Under the pieces are notes generated by a model. It saw nothing but the letters and a program-made list of their open reading frames with translations. It was not told the DNA's origin and searched no databases. Shown in pieces: positions 51,329 to 60,203 of a stretch of DNA of 64,000 bases; position 1 is the stretch's first letter, and each line of letters begins with the position of its first letter. Source of the DNA: Bacteroidota bacterium (lineage in GTDB: Bacteria; Bacteroidota; Ignavibacteria; Palsa-1295); contig JAUZNX010000001.1 in assembly GCA_030706745.1 (NCBI GenBank), forward strand, positions 1 to 64,000, in the 5' to 3' direction. The position numbers and the translations under genes are program-made.

Positions 51329-52234
51329 CTACCCCATCTGCTGCCGCTTGTGCAGGTATTCCAGCAGCGCGCGGTCGAAGGGCGTGGTGGTTTCGAGCAG
51401 GAGGTAGTCGATGCCTTCCGAGAGGAGGGAGTCCTTCAGGTTCGTGAGATATTCGCTCACCGATTTCTGGTAGCTTGCCTGCAATTGGTAGGGCTGCGTG
51501 CGGATTTCCTGGCCGGTCTCGACATCCACAATCGTCGCGTCGGCGCTGTGGAGTTCTAGCGTCAACTCTGCGGGATCGAGCACCTGAAAGGCGATGACTT
51601 CATGACCCGCATGTTGCATGAGGCTGAGCGGCAACTTGATCTCATCCGGATCGTCTAAGAAATCGCTAATGACAATGACCAGTCCACGACGCGTGAGTCG
51701 CTCGGCGACACGGCGAAGAGCGGACTGCGTGCGGGTTGCGTGCGAGGGCTCAGTGGTCTGTAGTTTACGCAGCATCTCGCGCAAATAACTTTGCTTGAGC
51801 CGCGCAGGCATGAATACGCGCAATTCCTCATCGAACAAACCCAGCCCGACCGCATCCTGTTGTCGAACGAGAAGATACGCAAGCGCGGCGGCGAGCATTG
51901 TCGCATATTTGTATTTTGTGATGCGTCTGGGATCGCTCGTGTAGTTCATCGAGCGCGACGCATCGACAATAATGTGCGCTTTAAGATTAGTCTCTTCTTC
52001 GAACTGCTTGATGTAATGCCGGTCCGTGCGGCCAAAGAGCTTCCAGTCGATATTCCGAATTGCATCGCCGGGCAAATACGGACGGTGTTCGGCAAACTCA
52101 ACGGAAAATCCGTGATACGGTGATTTGTGCAACCCTGTGATGAAGCCCTCGACAACAAATCGAGCAACAAGCTCCATCGAACCAAGACCGCTCGCGATCT
52201 CGGGACGAAGGTAGTCGGTAAGGTCTTCAGCCAT
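51329..52234 (-). CDS. DUF58 domain (MoxR-associated, vWA-like) protein
   Basis: This 301-residue protein has the DUF58 core GFSVEFAEHRPYLPGDAIRNIDWKLFGRTDRHYIKQFEEETN, followed by a vWA-like part: IIVDASRSMNY (a MIDAS-type DxSxS), VIVISDFLDDPDEI. Such proteins work with MoxR AAA ATPases in cofactor or complex assembly; none is adjacent. The last residues ALLEYLHKRQQMG recur in the fragment at 50582. It is downstream of hisC, separated by a palindrome pair. Confidence 0.9.
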   Translation of the reverse strand: MAEDLTDYLRPEIASGLGSMELVARFVVEGFITGLHKSPYHGFSVEFAEHRPYLPGDAIRNIDWKLFGRTDRHYIKQFEEETNLKAHIIVDASRSMNYTSDPRRITKYKYATMLAAALAYLLVRQQDAVGLGLFDEELRVFMPARLKQSYLREMLRKLQTTEPSHATRTQSALRRVAERLTRRGLVIVISDFLDDPDEIKLPLSLMQHAGHEVIAFQVLDPAELTLELHSADATIVDVETGQEIRTQPYQLQASYQKSVSEYLTNLKDSLLSEGIDYLLLETTTPFDRALLEYLHKRQQMG

Positions 52235-52253
52235 GATTCAAGATATTCGAGGT

Positions 52254-52317
52254 GGGGTTAATGGCATTAACCCGTTTCTGTCATCGTACTCGCCAGTGGG
52301 TTAATGCCATTAACCCC
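52254..52317. repeat. 20-bp inverted repeat forming the end of hisC
   Basis: GGGGTTAATGGCATTAACCC (52254-52273) and GGGTTAATGCCATTAACCCC (52298-52317) are exact reverse complements around 24 bases. The hisC stop lies in the left arm, and the right arm encodes NGINPL of its C-terminus. A role as terminator is possible. Confidence 0.85.
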
Positions 52318-53415
52318 TACCTGAGCATGGAGAACTTCCTTCATTGCAGCAACTGCTCGTTCGTTCTCTTGCTGGGTGCCGATGGAAATACGGACGCAGT
52401 CCGGCAGTCCGAAGCCGCCAAGCCATCTCGTGATCACGCCGCGTCGCTCCAGCTCGTCCGTTAATCGCTTCGCATCTTCCTCTGTACCAAGCGGCAGACA
52501 AAAGAAATTCGCGGCGGTCTCGATGTAGGCAATGCCCATTTCTTCGAATGCCTTCGCAAGATAGACCTTGCCCGCGCGGTTCGTCGCGATAGTCCGCGCG
52601 AGGAATTCGTCGTCATCGAGCGCCGCAATGCCCGCGGCCTGCGCGAGCGTGCCTGGCTCGAATGGAAGCTTCACCTTCAGCATCGGTTCGATCAGTTCGC
52701 GCGGACCGCTGCCAAAGCCGATGCGAATTCCCGCGAGTCCATGTGACTTGGAGAACGTCCGAAGGGTTACGACGTTCGCACGAATATCGGTGAGAAGCGA
52801 ATAATAATCAGGTGTATCTCCCGCCGCAAAATCATAGTATGCTTCATCGTGCAGAATGATGACATTGGGCGGGACCTTCTCGTAGAAGGATTCGAATTCC
52901 GCACGCCCAACAATCGTACCGGTGGGATTATTCGGGTTTGCGATATAGATCAGGCGCGTCTTTGGCGTGATCGCGTCCGCAAGCGCATCGAGATCGTAGC
53001 CATAATTCCGCATCGGTGTGCGCACGAGCTTCATGCCGATCGCACTCGCCAGAACATAGAACCCACCGAACGAGCCTTCACTGGTCACCGCCTCATCGCC
53101 AGCCGAAAAAAACGTGCGCATGAAGGTCGTCATCACGCCTTCGCTTCCGCTTCCAGCGATGAGCTGATCGACCGAGAGCCCAACTTTCGCCGCGATGGCC
53201 TCGCGAAGGGATTTCCCGCCATTGGGATATTGATGGATCCCGGCGACGGCCAATCGGACAGCCTCCATTGCCTTTGGCGAGGGACCGAGCGGGTTCTCAT
53301 TCGAAGCGAGTTTAATCACATCCGTAAGGCCGTACTCGGCGATAACGTCCGCGATCGGCTTTCCGGGCTTATAGGGCCGGAGCGAGGCAATATGTTGTGG
53401 TAACGAAATCTTCAT
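52267..53415 (-). CDS. hisC: Histidinol-phosphate aminotransferase
   Basis: This PLP enzyme of histidine synthesis (382 residues) shows IKLASNENPLGPSP, YIANPNNPTGTIV, ILHDEAYYDF and the PLP lysine in TFSKSHGLAGIRIGFG, then CVRISIGTQQENERAV. The last about 15 residues (NGINPLASTMTETG) extend past the usual end and are encoded by an inverted repeat. No other his genes are near, so a broader aromatic transaminase role is possible. Confidence 0.93.
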   Translation of the reverse strand: MKISLPQHIASLRPYKPGKPIADVIAEYGLTDVIKLASNENPLGPSPKAMEAVRLAVAGIHQYPNGGKSLREAIAAKVGLSVDQLIAGSGSEGVMTTFMRTFFSAGDEAVTSEGSFGGFYVLASAIGMKLVRTPMRNYGYDLDALADAITPKTRLIYIANPNNPTGTIVGRAEFESFYEKVPPNVIILHDEAYYDFAAGDTPDYYSLLTDIRANVVTLRTFSKSHGLAGIRIGFGSGPRELIEPMLKVKLPFEPGTLAQAAGIAALDDDEFLARTIATNRAGKVYLAKAFEEMGIAYIETAANFFCLPLGTEEDAKRLTDELERRGVITRWLGGFGLPDCVRISIGTQQENERAVAAMKEVLHAQVGVNGINPLASTMTETG

Positions 53416-53443
53416 AGTCTGGGCGGTATATTGGAGGTCGAAG

Positions 53444-54634
53444 ATGAACGAGGGATATGCCGGAAGTCGTTTCCGGGTCGTGATCTATCTCGACAACAGC
53501 GCCTCGACCGAATTACTGCCGGAAGTCCGCGCGGTGATGGAGCCCTTTCATGCCAGCGAATACGGCAATGCTTCGAGTGTGCACCATCTTGGCGTCGAAG
53601 CACGCACCGCGTTGGAAGATGCGCGCGAAGCAATCGCGCGGGCCATCCATGCGGAGCCGCGCGAGATTGTTTTTACCTCGGGCGGGACAGAATCCAATAA
53701 CACAGCACTCAAAGGTGCGCTGTTCGCGCATTATGCGGAGCATTTCGCGGGTAAGCGTTGGGATGACATGGGCATTCTCACGAGTGCCGTCGAGCATGAC
53801 TCGGTGCTGGCTCCAGTCCATTGGATGTCGAAGATCGGCGCGAGCGCTATCTACGCGAAGACCGATGAGTTCGGCGCAGTCTCCCCGGAGAGTGTGAAAG
53901 AGGCGCTGGGAAGCGGCTTTGCCATCGTGTCTCTCATGATGGTGAATAATGAGACCGGAGCGATCAGCCCCATCAAATCGATTGGCCAGATGATTCGGGA
54001 GAATTCCCGAGCGATGTTTCATTGTGATGCCGTGCAAGCACTCGGTAAGCTGCCGATCGATGTTCGCGATTTGGGAGTCGATCTGCTCACGCTCAGCGCA
54101 CATAAGATTCACGGACCGAAAGGCATCGGTGCTCTTTATGTGCGCTCTGGCGTGAAACTCGAACCGCTGCATCATGGTGGTTCGCAAGAGCGCAACCGGC
54201 GCGGCGGCACCGAGGCGGTTGCGCTTGCCATCGGGTTTGCGGAAGCCGTGCGACAGATGCAGGGACATGAGGCACGCTACCGCTCGTTGCGACAGCACCT
54301 TCTTGGGCGGCTGGCCAGAATTCCCGATGTCATTTTGAACTCCGCCTCTGACGAACACTCGATTGATACGATTGTTAGCTTTACCTTCGCACCGGAAGTC
54401 CTCGCGCGATTGGATGCAGATACATTAATCATCCGGTTCGATCTGGAAGGCATTGCCGTCTCGAATGGAGCAGCCTGTAGTTCGGGAAGCCAGCAGCCAT
54501 CGCACGTGCTGCTCGCGATAGGCAAGCATACGGATGTCGCGAGCAAATCGGTACGCGTGTCGTTCTCGCGGTTCAATACGCTTGAGGATATCGATCGGTT
54601 AGTGGAAGTCATCGAGAGAATTCTCAAGCACTAA
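53444..54634 (+). CDS. Cysteine desulfurase (NifS/IscS family)
   Basis: It mobilises sulfur from cysteine for Fe-S clusters or tRNA thiolation. Landmarks are IYLDNSASTELLPEV, FTSGGTESNNTALKG, the PLP lysine in LSAHKIHGPKGIGALY, and the catalytic Cys in NGAACSSGSQQPSH with the longer IscS-type loop. The start may be ATG 53444 or, more like homologues, the GTG at 53480 (VIYLDNSAST). It is divergent from hisC and 4 bases before a GNAT gene. Confidence 0.93.
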   Translation: MNEGYAGSRFRVVIYLDNSASTELLPEVRAVMEPFHASEYGNASSVHHLGVEARTALEDAREAIARAIHAEPREIVFTSGGTESNNTALKGALFAHYAEHFAGKRWDDMGILTSAVEHDSVLAPVHWMSKIGASAIYAKTDEFGAVSPESVKEALGSGFAIVSLMMVNNETGAISPIKSIGQMIRENSRAMFHCDAVQALGKLPIDVRDLGVDLLTLSAHKIHGPKGIGALYVRSGVKLEPLHHGGSQERNRRGGTEAVALAIGFAEAVRQMQGHEARYRSLRQHLLGRLARIPDVILNSASDEHSIDTIVSFTFAPEVLARLDADTLIIRFDLEGIAVSNGAACSSGSQQPSHVLLAIGKHTDVASKSVRVSFSRFNTLEDIDRLVEVIERILKH

Positions 54635-54638
54635 ATAC

Positions 54639-55121
54639 ATGTCCTCACTTGCCAATGCGTTTCGCCTCGCCACCTCGCACGATCTGTCTGCTATCGTGCA
54701 GGTGGTCAACGCTGCGTTCGCAGTCGAAGGATTTCTGGATGGGACGCGGACCGACGATGAGCGCGCCGATGAAATGATGCAGAAGGGACAATTCCTGCTC
54801 CTCGAAGACCCCGCCGGCGAACTCCTCGCATCCGTGTATATCGAACTGCGCGGTGAACGCGGATATTTCGGAATGCTTGCCGTTGATCCGCCGCATCAAG
54901 GGAAAGGTTTTGGAGTTGCCGCAGTCAAAGCAGCGGAGGACTTTTGCCGCTCCCACGGCTGCAAATTCATGGACCTCACCGTGCTGAGTTTCCGAGTAGG
55001 GCTTCCAGAGTTCTATCGCAAGCTTGGATATATTGAAACCGGCACGAAAGCATTTGTGCCAACACGACCGCTGAAACCCGGGATCGAATGTCACTCGATC
55101 ATTATGTCGAAGCCACTGTGA
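54639..55121 (+). CDS. GNAT family N-acetyltransferase
   Basis: This 160-residue protein has the acetyl-CoA motif MLAVDPPHQGKGFGVAAVKAAEDFCRSHG (Q-x-x-G-x-G) and a C-terminal FYRKLGYIETGT. The acceptor is unknown. It follows the cysteine desulfurase by 4 bases and is probably co-transcribed. Confidence 0.92.
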   Translation: MSSLANAFRLATSHDLSAIVQVVNAAFAVEGFLDGTRTDDERADEMMQKGQFLLLEDPAGELLASVYIELRGERGYFGMLAVDPPHQGKGFGVAAVKAAEDFCRSHGCKFMDLTVLSFRVGLPEFYRKLGYIETGTKAFVPTRPLKPGIECHSIIMSKPL

Positions 55122-55126
55122 TGAAC

Positions 55127-56047
55127 TTACACGAATAATTCACGCAAGGCAATTCCATACCGTAGTCCCTGTGTGCTGACAGTGACTTGCTCAGCCCCCA
55201 GATACTCCATAACTTCCGCAAGGATAAGCGTGCCGGCAGGCAGTATATCGGCGCGTGCCTTATTGACGGCGGGAAATCGTTCGAGCAGCGTTGCGGTACT
55301 GACGCTGAAAACAATTTCGAGCATCTGATCGACGGCTTGACGCCGAAGCACATAGCCGTGGACTTTTGCGGCATCGAATACTGTGAGTTCCTGATGCATG
55401 GCTGCCAACGTCGTTGGAGTCCCCGCCACGGCGACAAGATTTTTAGGGGCGTCCTCTGCCGATGCTCGTTCGACGTCATGTTCCAACATATGCCGGACAA
55501 GCTTCCGGGCCGCTTCTCGCGCTTCCATCGTGATTGGACTCGTTGCGAAACAGCGTTCAGTGAGCCGCACGGCGCCGATATCGAAACTCGTACCGCGCTC
55601 GAATATCTGGTCTGTTCCTGTAGAGATTTCCGTGCTTCCACCACCAATATCAACGACACGAATGGGACCTTCAAGTGGCATTCCGTCGATCGCTCCGCGA
55701 TATGTCCAGCGGGCTTCCTCGCCGCCGCTTAAGAGTTCGACTGCAATTCCGGTATCAGCCTTAGTTCGCTGAATGATCTCCTGACTGTTGTCGGCGTCCC
55801 GCATTGCACTTGTAGCGACGGCCACAACTCTGTCGCAGGTATATTCAGCGATAACGCGCTGATGCTCGCGAAGAACTCCGATCAATCGCTCGTAGGCCGC
55901 ATCGCTAATCTTGCGTGCGCGATCGACGCCTTCTCCCAGCCGCGCGATAGCGTGACGATCGGTCACGACGCGAATGCCGCCGTTCTCGCGCTCCGCGATG
56001 AGGAGCAATACGGTGTTCGTGCCAATATCAAGTATTGCGGCTCGCAC
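55127..56047 (-). CDS. Ppx/GppA phosphatase family protein
   Basis: The protein has 306 residues from the GTG at 56047 (MRAAILDIGTNTVLLLIAE); the frame continues upstream but would overlap prmA. ASKHA-fold motifs: DIGTNT, VATSAMRDADNSQE, GGEEARWTYRGA and IRVVDIGGGSTEIS. This class degrades polyphosphate or pppGpp; which one cannot be told at this length (N-terminal domain pair only). It starts 2 bases after the prmA stop. Confidence 0.92.
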   Translation of the reverse strand: MRAAILDIGTNTVLLLIAERENGGIRVVTDRHAIARLGEGVDRARKISDAAYERLIGVLREHQRVIAEYTCDRVVAVATSAMRDADNSQEIIQRTKADTGIAVELLSGGEEARWTYRGAIDGMPLEGPIRVVDIGGGSTEISTGTDQIFERGTSFDIGAVRLTERCFATSPITMEAREAARKLVRHMLEHDVERASAEDAPKNLVAVAGTPTTLAAMHQELTVFDAAKVHGYVLRRQAVDQMLEIVFSVSTATLLERFPAVNKARADILPAGTLILAEVMEYLGAEQVTVSTQGLRYGIALRELFV

Positions 56048-56049
56048 TG

Positions 56050-56928
56050 CTACGAAATTGGAAATTGGAAGGTCAAGCAGTCCCATTCGTTCTCTTCCGA
56101 ACGCGCCAGAAAATCGAAACCGGCACGCTCGTACGCCGCACGTACTTCGACCGCGTCATAACTAAGAAGTCCGGACAAGATTATGAATCCGCCGGGACGA
56201 ACATGCGCTCGGATGTCTTTCGCGAGTTCGAGCAGAACATGCCGATGGATGTTCGCGAGGATAATATCAAACACCTCCGCATCGCCGACAGCATCCTGGA
56301 GTGTGCCTGCGCGAATGTCCAATTGCTCCGGCGAAAAATCATTGAGTCCGCGGTTCTCCTCGGCATTTTCGATGGACCACCGGTCGGTATCGACGCCAAT
56401 GGCAGACGTGGCGCCGCGCATGAGCGCGTAAATCGCCAGCACGCCGGTGCCGGTACCGAGATCGAGCACGGTCTTCCCGGCACATTCGATCGTTTCCAGA
56501 GCGCGGAGGCACAAGCGCGTCGTCTCGTGATGTCCGGTTCCGAAACTCATTTTGGGATCGATCTCGATCAGGTACTTCGCTCCCATCGCGAGGGCTGCAG
56601 CTTTGTGCCAGGCTGGAGTAATGACAAGTTGCGGCGTCGCACGCTCCGGCTGCACGGACTCGCGCCACTCCGCGCTCCAGTCACGGTCCTCGATACTTTC
56701 GGCGCCGAGAAATCGAATCGCCGGCGTGGACGTCAGGAAGAGCCCAAGCGCCTGCTCGCGTGCGGGCGTCCATTCGGTCTCTTTGACGTAGTAGCAAGTC
56801 TCTCCATCCGCTTCCTCGATACCTTCGAGCGGCATCTGCATGAGCATGAAGCCTTGAAGGTTATCTTCGAGCGCGATCGGCACACGAAATCGAAGAGCTA
56901 TATGCGGCGAAACAACGGGTGACATCAC
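56050..56928 (-). CDS. prmA: Ribosomal protein L11 methyltransferase
   Basis: It methylates ribosomal protein L11 using AdoMet. The 292 residues show KMSFGTGHHETTRLCLRAL, the AdoMet site VLDLGTGTGVLAIYALMRGA, IGVDTDRWSIENAEEN and FDIILANIHRHVLLEL. The N-terminal half is the substrate-binding domain. It overlaps the M28 peptidase gene by 4 bases (ATGA). Confidence 0.93.
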   Translation of the reverse strand: MMSPVVSPHIALRFRVPIALEDNLQGFMLMQMPLEGIEEADGETCYYVKETEWTPAREQALGLFLTSTPAIRFLGAESIEDRDWSAEWRESVQPERATPQLVITPAWHKAAALAMGAKYLIEIDPKMSFGTGHHETTRLCLRALETIECAGKTVLDLGTGTGVLAIYALMRGATSAIGVDTDRWSIENAEENRGLNDFSPEQLDIRAGTLQDAVGDAEVFDIILANIHRHVLLELAKDIRAHVRPGGFIILSGLLSYDAVEVRAAYERAGFDFLARSEENEWDCLTFQFPIS

Positions 56929-57953
56929 AGCGTCGGAATGTCCCGTGGCAATCGATCGTAGAATAATGTCAGCAACAGACGGCCAACTTCGCCGAGCGTC
57001 TGGCTGGAGAGATGGTACGGCAGATCATCGAGCGTATGCCAGTATTTGCGGTCGGCATCCGGCGAAGCATGTCCAACCAAATCGCCATCAATGAGATCGA
57101 CGGAGGGAATCCCGGCATCGATCAGCGGAAGATGATCGTCCTCGATCGTCGGACCCGGCGTGGATTTGAAGTGCGAGAGGCCCAGACTCTCCGCTGTCTT
57201 CCAAATTTCGGTCACGAGTTGCGGCGCGGACTGCAACGAATGTCCCTCTGGCTGGAAAAGCGCCTTCTTATCGCCGACCATATCGAGCAAGATCGCATAG
57301 CGCGGATTGTAATCGGAAGCTTTGGCTTTAACGAAATACTTCACGCCCAGAAAGTAGTGCGTTAGATCGTCGATCTTATAGTTGCCGTAGTCCTCGCCAT
57401 CATCGAAGAGGAGATCGACCCCGATGGGCGGCGGATTGTCCTTCATGACACGAGCGAGTTCCAGCATGACGGCCGTGCCCGAGCCGCCATCATTTGCGGC
57501 AGGGACCGCTTGCTTCTTGCTCGAATCCGCAGGCGATTCATCGGCAAACGGGCGGGAATCGAAATGGGTGACGATCAGGATGCGCCAGGTCGCACTCGGG
57601 TTGAACGACGCGATGATATTTGTCAGCGCAAGCTCTTCGCCAGCATCATAGCCGGACTGGGTAAACGCCTGACGCTGCACATTCGGCGTGCATTGCTGAA
57701 GCGAGCTATAGAGCCATTCCACTTCCTGGTCGTGTCCGGCGGAGTTGGGCACGCGGGGGCCGAAATTCACCTGGGTATCGACGATCCGAAGCGCGCGCTC
57801 CGCATCGAACGCTGGGACCGGTTTGGGCGGCAGTGCCGTGGCAACCAGTCCCGTGACAAGCGGCGGAGCCGGTATTTCTTTCTTGCAGGATGAGAGACCC
57901 GCGACAAAAACGATCGACGCGAAAAGGCTAAGACGAAGGGGTATGCGCATCAT
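56925..57953 (-). CDS. M28 family zinc peptidase / glutaminyl-cyclase-like lipoprotein
   Basis: This 342-residue protein has a lipoprotein signal (FVAGLSSCKK). M28 features are ILIVTHFDSRPFADE, PAANDGGSGTAVMLELARV, LLFDDGEDYGN and IEDDHLPLIDAGIPSVDLIDGD. These carry the usual His, Asp, Glu and Asp zinc ligands. Bacterial members include aminopeptidases and glutaminyl cyclases; the sequence plan favours the cyclase-like branch. It leads an operon M28-prmA-ppx. Confidence 0.9.
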   Translation of the reverse strand: MMRIPLRLSLFASIVFVAGLSSCKKEIPAPPLVTGLVATALPPKPVPAFDAERALRIVDTQVNFGPRVPNSAGHDQEVEWLYSSLQQCTPNVQRQAFTQSGYDAGEELALTNIIASFNPSATWRILIVTHFDSRPFADESPADSSKKQAVPAANDGGSGTAVMLELARVMKDNPPPIGVDLLFDDGEDYGNYKIDDLTHYFLGVKYFVKAKASDYNPRYAILLDMVGDKKALFQPEGHSLQSAPQLVTEIWKTAESLGLSHFKSTPGPTIEDDHLPLIDAGIPSVDLIDGDLVGHASPDADRKYWHTLDDLPYHLSSQTLGEVGRLLLTLFYDRLPRDIPTL

Positions 57954-58134
57954 GAATTTTCTGATGCCGGGTGTAACAAAACTCGCCAGCGCAAGTTCTT
58001 TAGAATGCAGCCAGATCCAAGACTAACCTCCGGGCTGACTGCCATTTGCCACACGAGCCATACTTGGCGCATGATGGATCATGCAGCATGTCTCATCATG
58101 CCGGAAGCGACCTCTGTGGTGATTTCATGACATG

Positions 58135-58172
58135 AATGACCGGCCCGCGAGCCTGTTCGCGGGCCGGTCATT
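58135..58172. terminator. Strong 16-bp hairpin terminator
   Basis: AATGACCGGCCCGCGA and TCGCGGGCCGGTCATT are exact complements around GCCTGT. It lies 37 bases after the stop of the minus-strand YCF48 gene and is symmetrical. Confidence 0.75.
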
Positions 58173-58209
58173 CCATTTCGGAGCGCCCCCCTCCTTTTCC
58201 GGGATAGGG

Positions 58210-59516
58210 TTATTCCTTTACAAGCTTAATCGTCCGCACTTCGCCGGTGCCGAGTGTGATGCGGAGATAATACGTGCCGGAGGCGCAGCGCGAGAAGTCG
58301 ATCGGGATCTGGTGCTGGCCCGATTCGAACAAGCCATCCCCCGTTTTTTGAAGCGATGGGCACGGCGTGTTGTTGCCCATCACATCGAAGACCTCCACGC
58401 GGACATACTCCGCATCCGAGAGATCGAACCGAAGCGTCGTCATATCATGCAGCGGGTTCTGCGAAACAGAGGCGGAGCACAAGCTCGAATCAATGCACCG
58501 CGGCTCCGCAACGCTCGCCGTGCCCCAATCCTCTTCCCAAAGGCCACCGTCTTTCAATGTACCTCCATCATCGAACACGCTGCCGGCGAACGTTACACCC
58601 TTTGCACTATAGAATTTCTCAATGTTCTCAGCCACATCCCCATAACGGCCTGGGCCGCCATCATTTCTCCACGTAATTCCCTCATCGGTGGACAAGTACA
58701 TCCCTGAATCTGTCTGAATATATAACCTACTAAGATCACCACGAATTACGCCGATGCCACATGGCGCAATGAAGTTGAATTGCGAGTCAACGAACGGACC
58801 AAAATCACTTAGTACCCTCCAAGTTTGACCGTAGTCATCGCTGCGACGAACAATAACTCTTCCACCATCCACCTCGAAACAAATAGGGGACTCCGGAATC
58901 GAAAGTGGTTGTTCACAGGGTGCAGATGTTTCGGCCAAACTCCATGTTGCACCAGCGTCCGTTGTGCGCATAATCCCATGTGAGGTGTCTCCATGAGGGT
59001 AAGCCGCAGCAATTCCTATGGAGTCCGATGAGAACGATATGCCGCCGGCCTCGACGTTTGATGCTGGTAGCCAGGTATCTCCCAAGTCCGTCGAGACTTT
59101 CATTCCCGAATCATTGGCCATGCTAAGAAATAACCGATTTGTGCCGGGACGATAATAGACTGCCGAAGCCCCATAGCTTGATCCCGGCACCGGAAGAAGA
59201 GTCCAGGTGCTTCCGCCGTCCGATGTTCTGTAGCAAGCGTCTGAAGAGCCAAAGATGGAGAACCATCCTGTCAAAGTGTCTTTGAAACAGATGTCAGTTA
59301 CATAGTAATTTGAGAATCGGCCGCTCCCCCAGACGCTACGCCACGTCTTTCCACCATTGGTTGTAGTGTTCCGACAAAGCCGATCCTTGGCGGCCCAGGC
59401 AAGTCGAGAAAATACACGCACGTAATATACTCTCCAAAATATGCAATCTTTCTCCATTGGCCAATTGCAGGATCGGAGATCATAACTAGGACAATTGCGA
59501 TTAATAGCTTTTGCAT
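58210..59516 (-). pseudogene. Frameshifted YCF48-repeat protein gene with T9SS sorting domain
   Basis: A clean signal peptide (MQKLLIAIVLVMISDPAIGQW, start 59516) leads into CVYFLDLPGPPRIGFVGT. The expected continuation TTNGGKTWRSV is in another frame. A one-base shift near 59370-59385 therefore splits the gene. The remaining about 385 codons are intact: YRTSDGGSTWTLL, KVSTDLGDTWLPA, MRTTDAGATW, RRSDDYGQTWRV, YLSTDEGITWR, and a T9SS tail (VSQNPLHDMTTLRFDL ... ASGTYYLRITLGTGEVRTIKLVKE). It is either recent inactivation or a sequencing error. Confidence 0.8.
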
Positions 59517-59531
59517 ACATCCTCCAAATTC

Positions 59532-59558
59532 ACCCGGGAATGACCAATGGCCATTCCC
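59532..59558. other. Hairpin just upstream of the YCF48 gene start
   Basis: CCGGGAATG / CATTCCCGG (9 bp) with an inner CC-GG pair. It ends 15 bases before the ATG of the minus-strand gene, so it could limit ribosome access. Confidence 0.45.
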
Positions 59559-59576
59559 GGTAAGTTGATTTAGCTC

Positions 59577-60203
59577 ACAGAATATGATAGAACCGTCGAA
59601 TACCCTCCGACGGAAATATGGATGTAATATGAGCCTGATGTCGATGGAGCCGGGATGGGAAGACGATCCCAGACCTGAGCGTCTGGTGCCTCCCCCGAAA
59701 ACTATTAGCTTTTATCATTGACCAAATATGTTAAGGTGTGAACGAATCGGAATGGGCGTAGGGAGCCGGTGTCAGCGTGGGCAGGAGCATGGGCTGGAGC
59801 CAGAGCGGGCATCGGGACGAGCGTCATCCGAATGAACCGCTACAAATATACGAACAAATTTCGAGAATTGTCCAAAAATAATTTGAAAGTCGAGTACCAA
59901 TCACACTTGCATATGGTATATTACACGCAGGGTGATGTGCACCTATTGCTCATTGAAAAATCCGTTCGCGCGCGCTTGGCTGGGACCGGGCGTTCATTAA
60001 ATGACAATTCAAAAGAGAGAGTTAAAGCGTTACTTTAACTTTGGGCACCTGTTTTCATTTGGAATCTGGAAAGTAGTTCATTCGAATAAGGAGATCAATA
60101 ATTCAGTCAAAAGCATCTGCGCGGCAGTTCGAAGCTTGGCACTCTTCAGAGCAGAGGCCGGTTGAGCCGCTTCAGCCAATCTGCAATATTTAGCCATCGG
60201 AAC
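59577..60203. other. Gene-poor region
   Basis: No protein here convinces. An open frame at 59769-60038 (+) has low-complexity GAWAGARAG and no family. 59655-59700 has two small hairpins (GGGAT/ATCCC, CCAGAC/GTCTGG). The only clear signal is a promoter at 59843 pointing left. Confidence 0.5.
59843..59876 (-). promoter_or_regulatory. Possible Bacteroidota-type promoter with a long leader
   Basis: Minus strand TTTG (59873-59876) and TATATTTG (59843-59850), 22 bp apart. If used for the gene at 59516 the leader would be about 320 bases and include the hairpins at 59655-59700 and 59532-59558. Confidence 0.4.

Noticed and set aside
52267-55121. hisC and the cysteine desulfurase as part of a biosynthetic gene cluster
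   Set aside because: The neighbours are unrelated housekeeping genes in different orientations.
59769-60038. 89-codon plus-strand open frame
   Set aside because: It starts with low-complexity GAWAGARAG, has no family match I know, and overlaps a promoter on the other strand.
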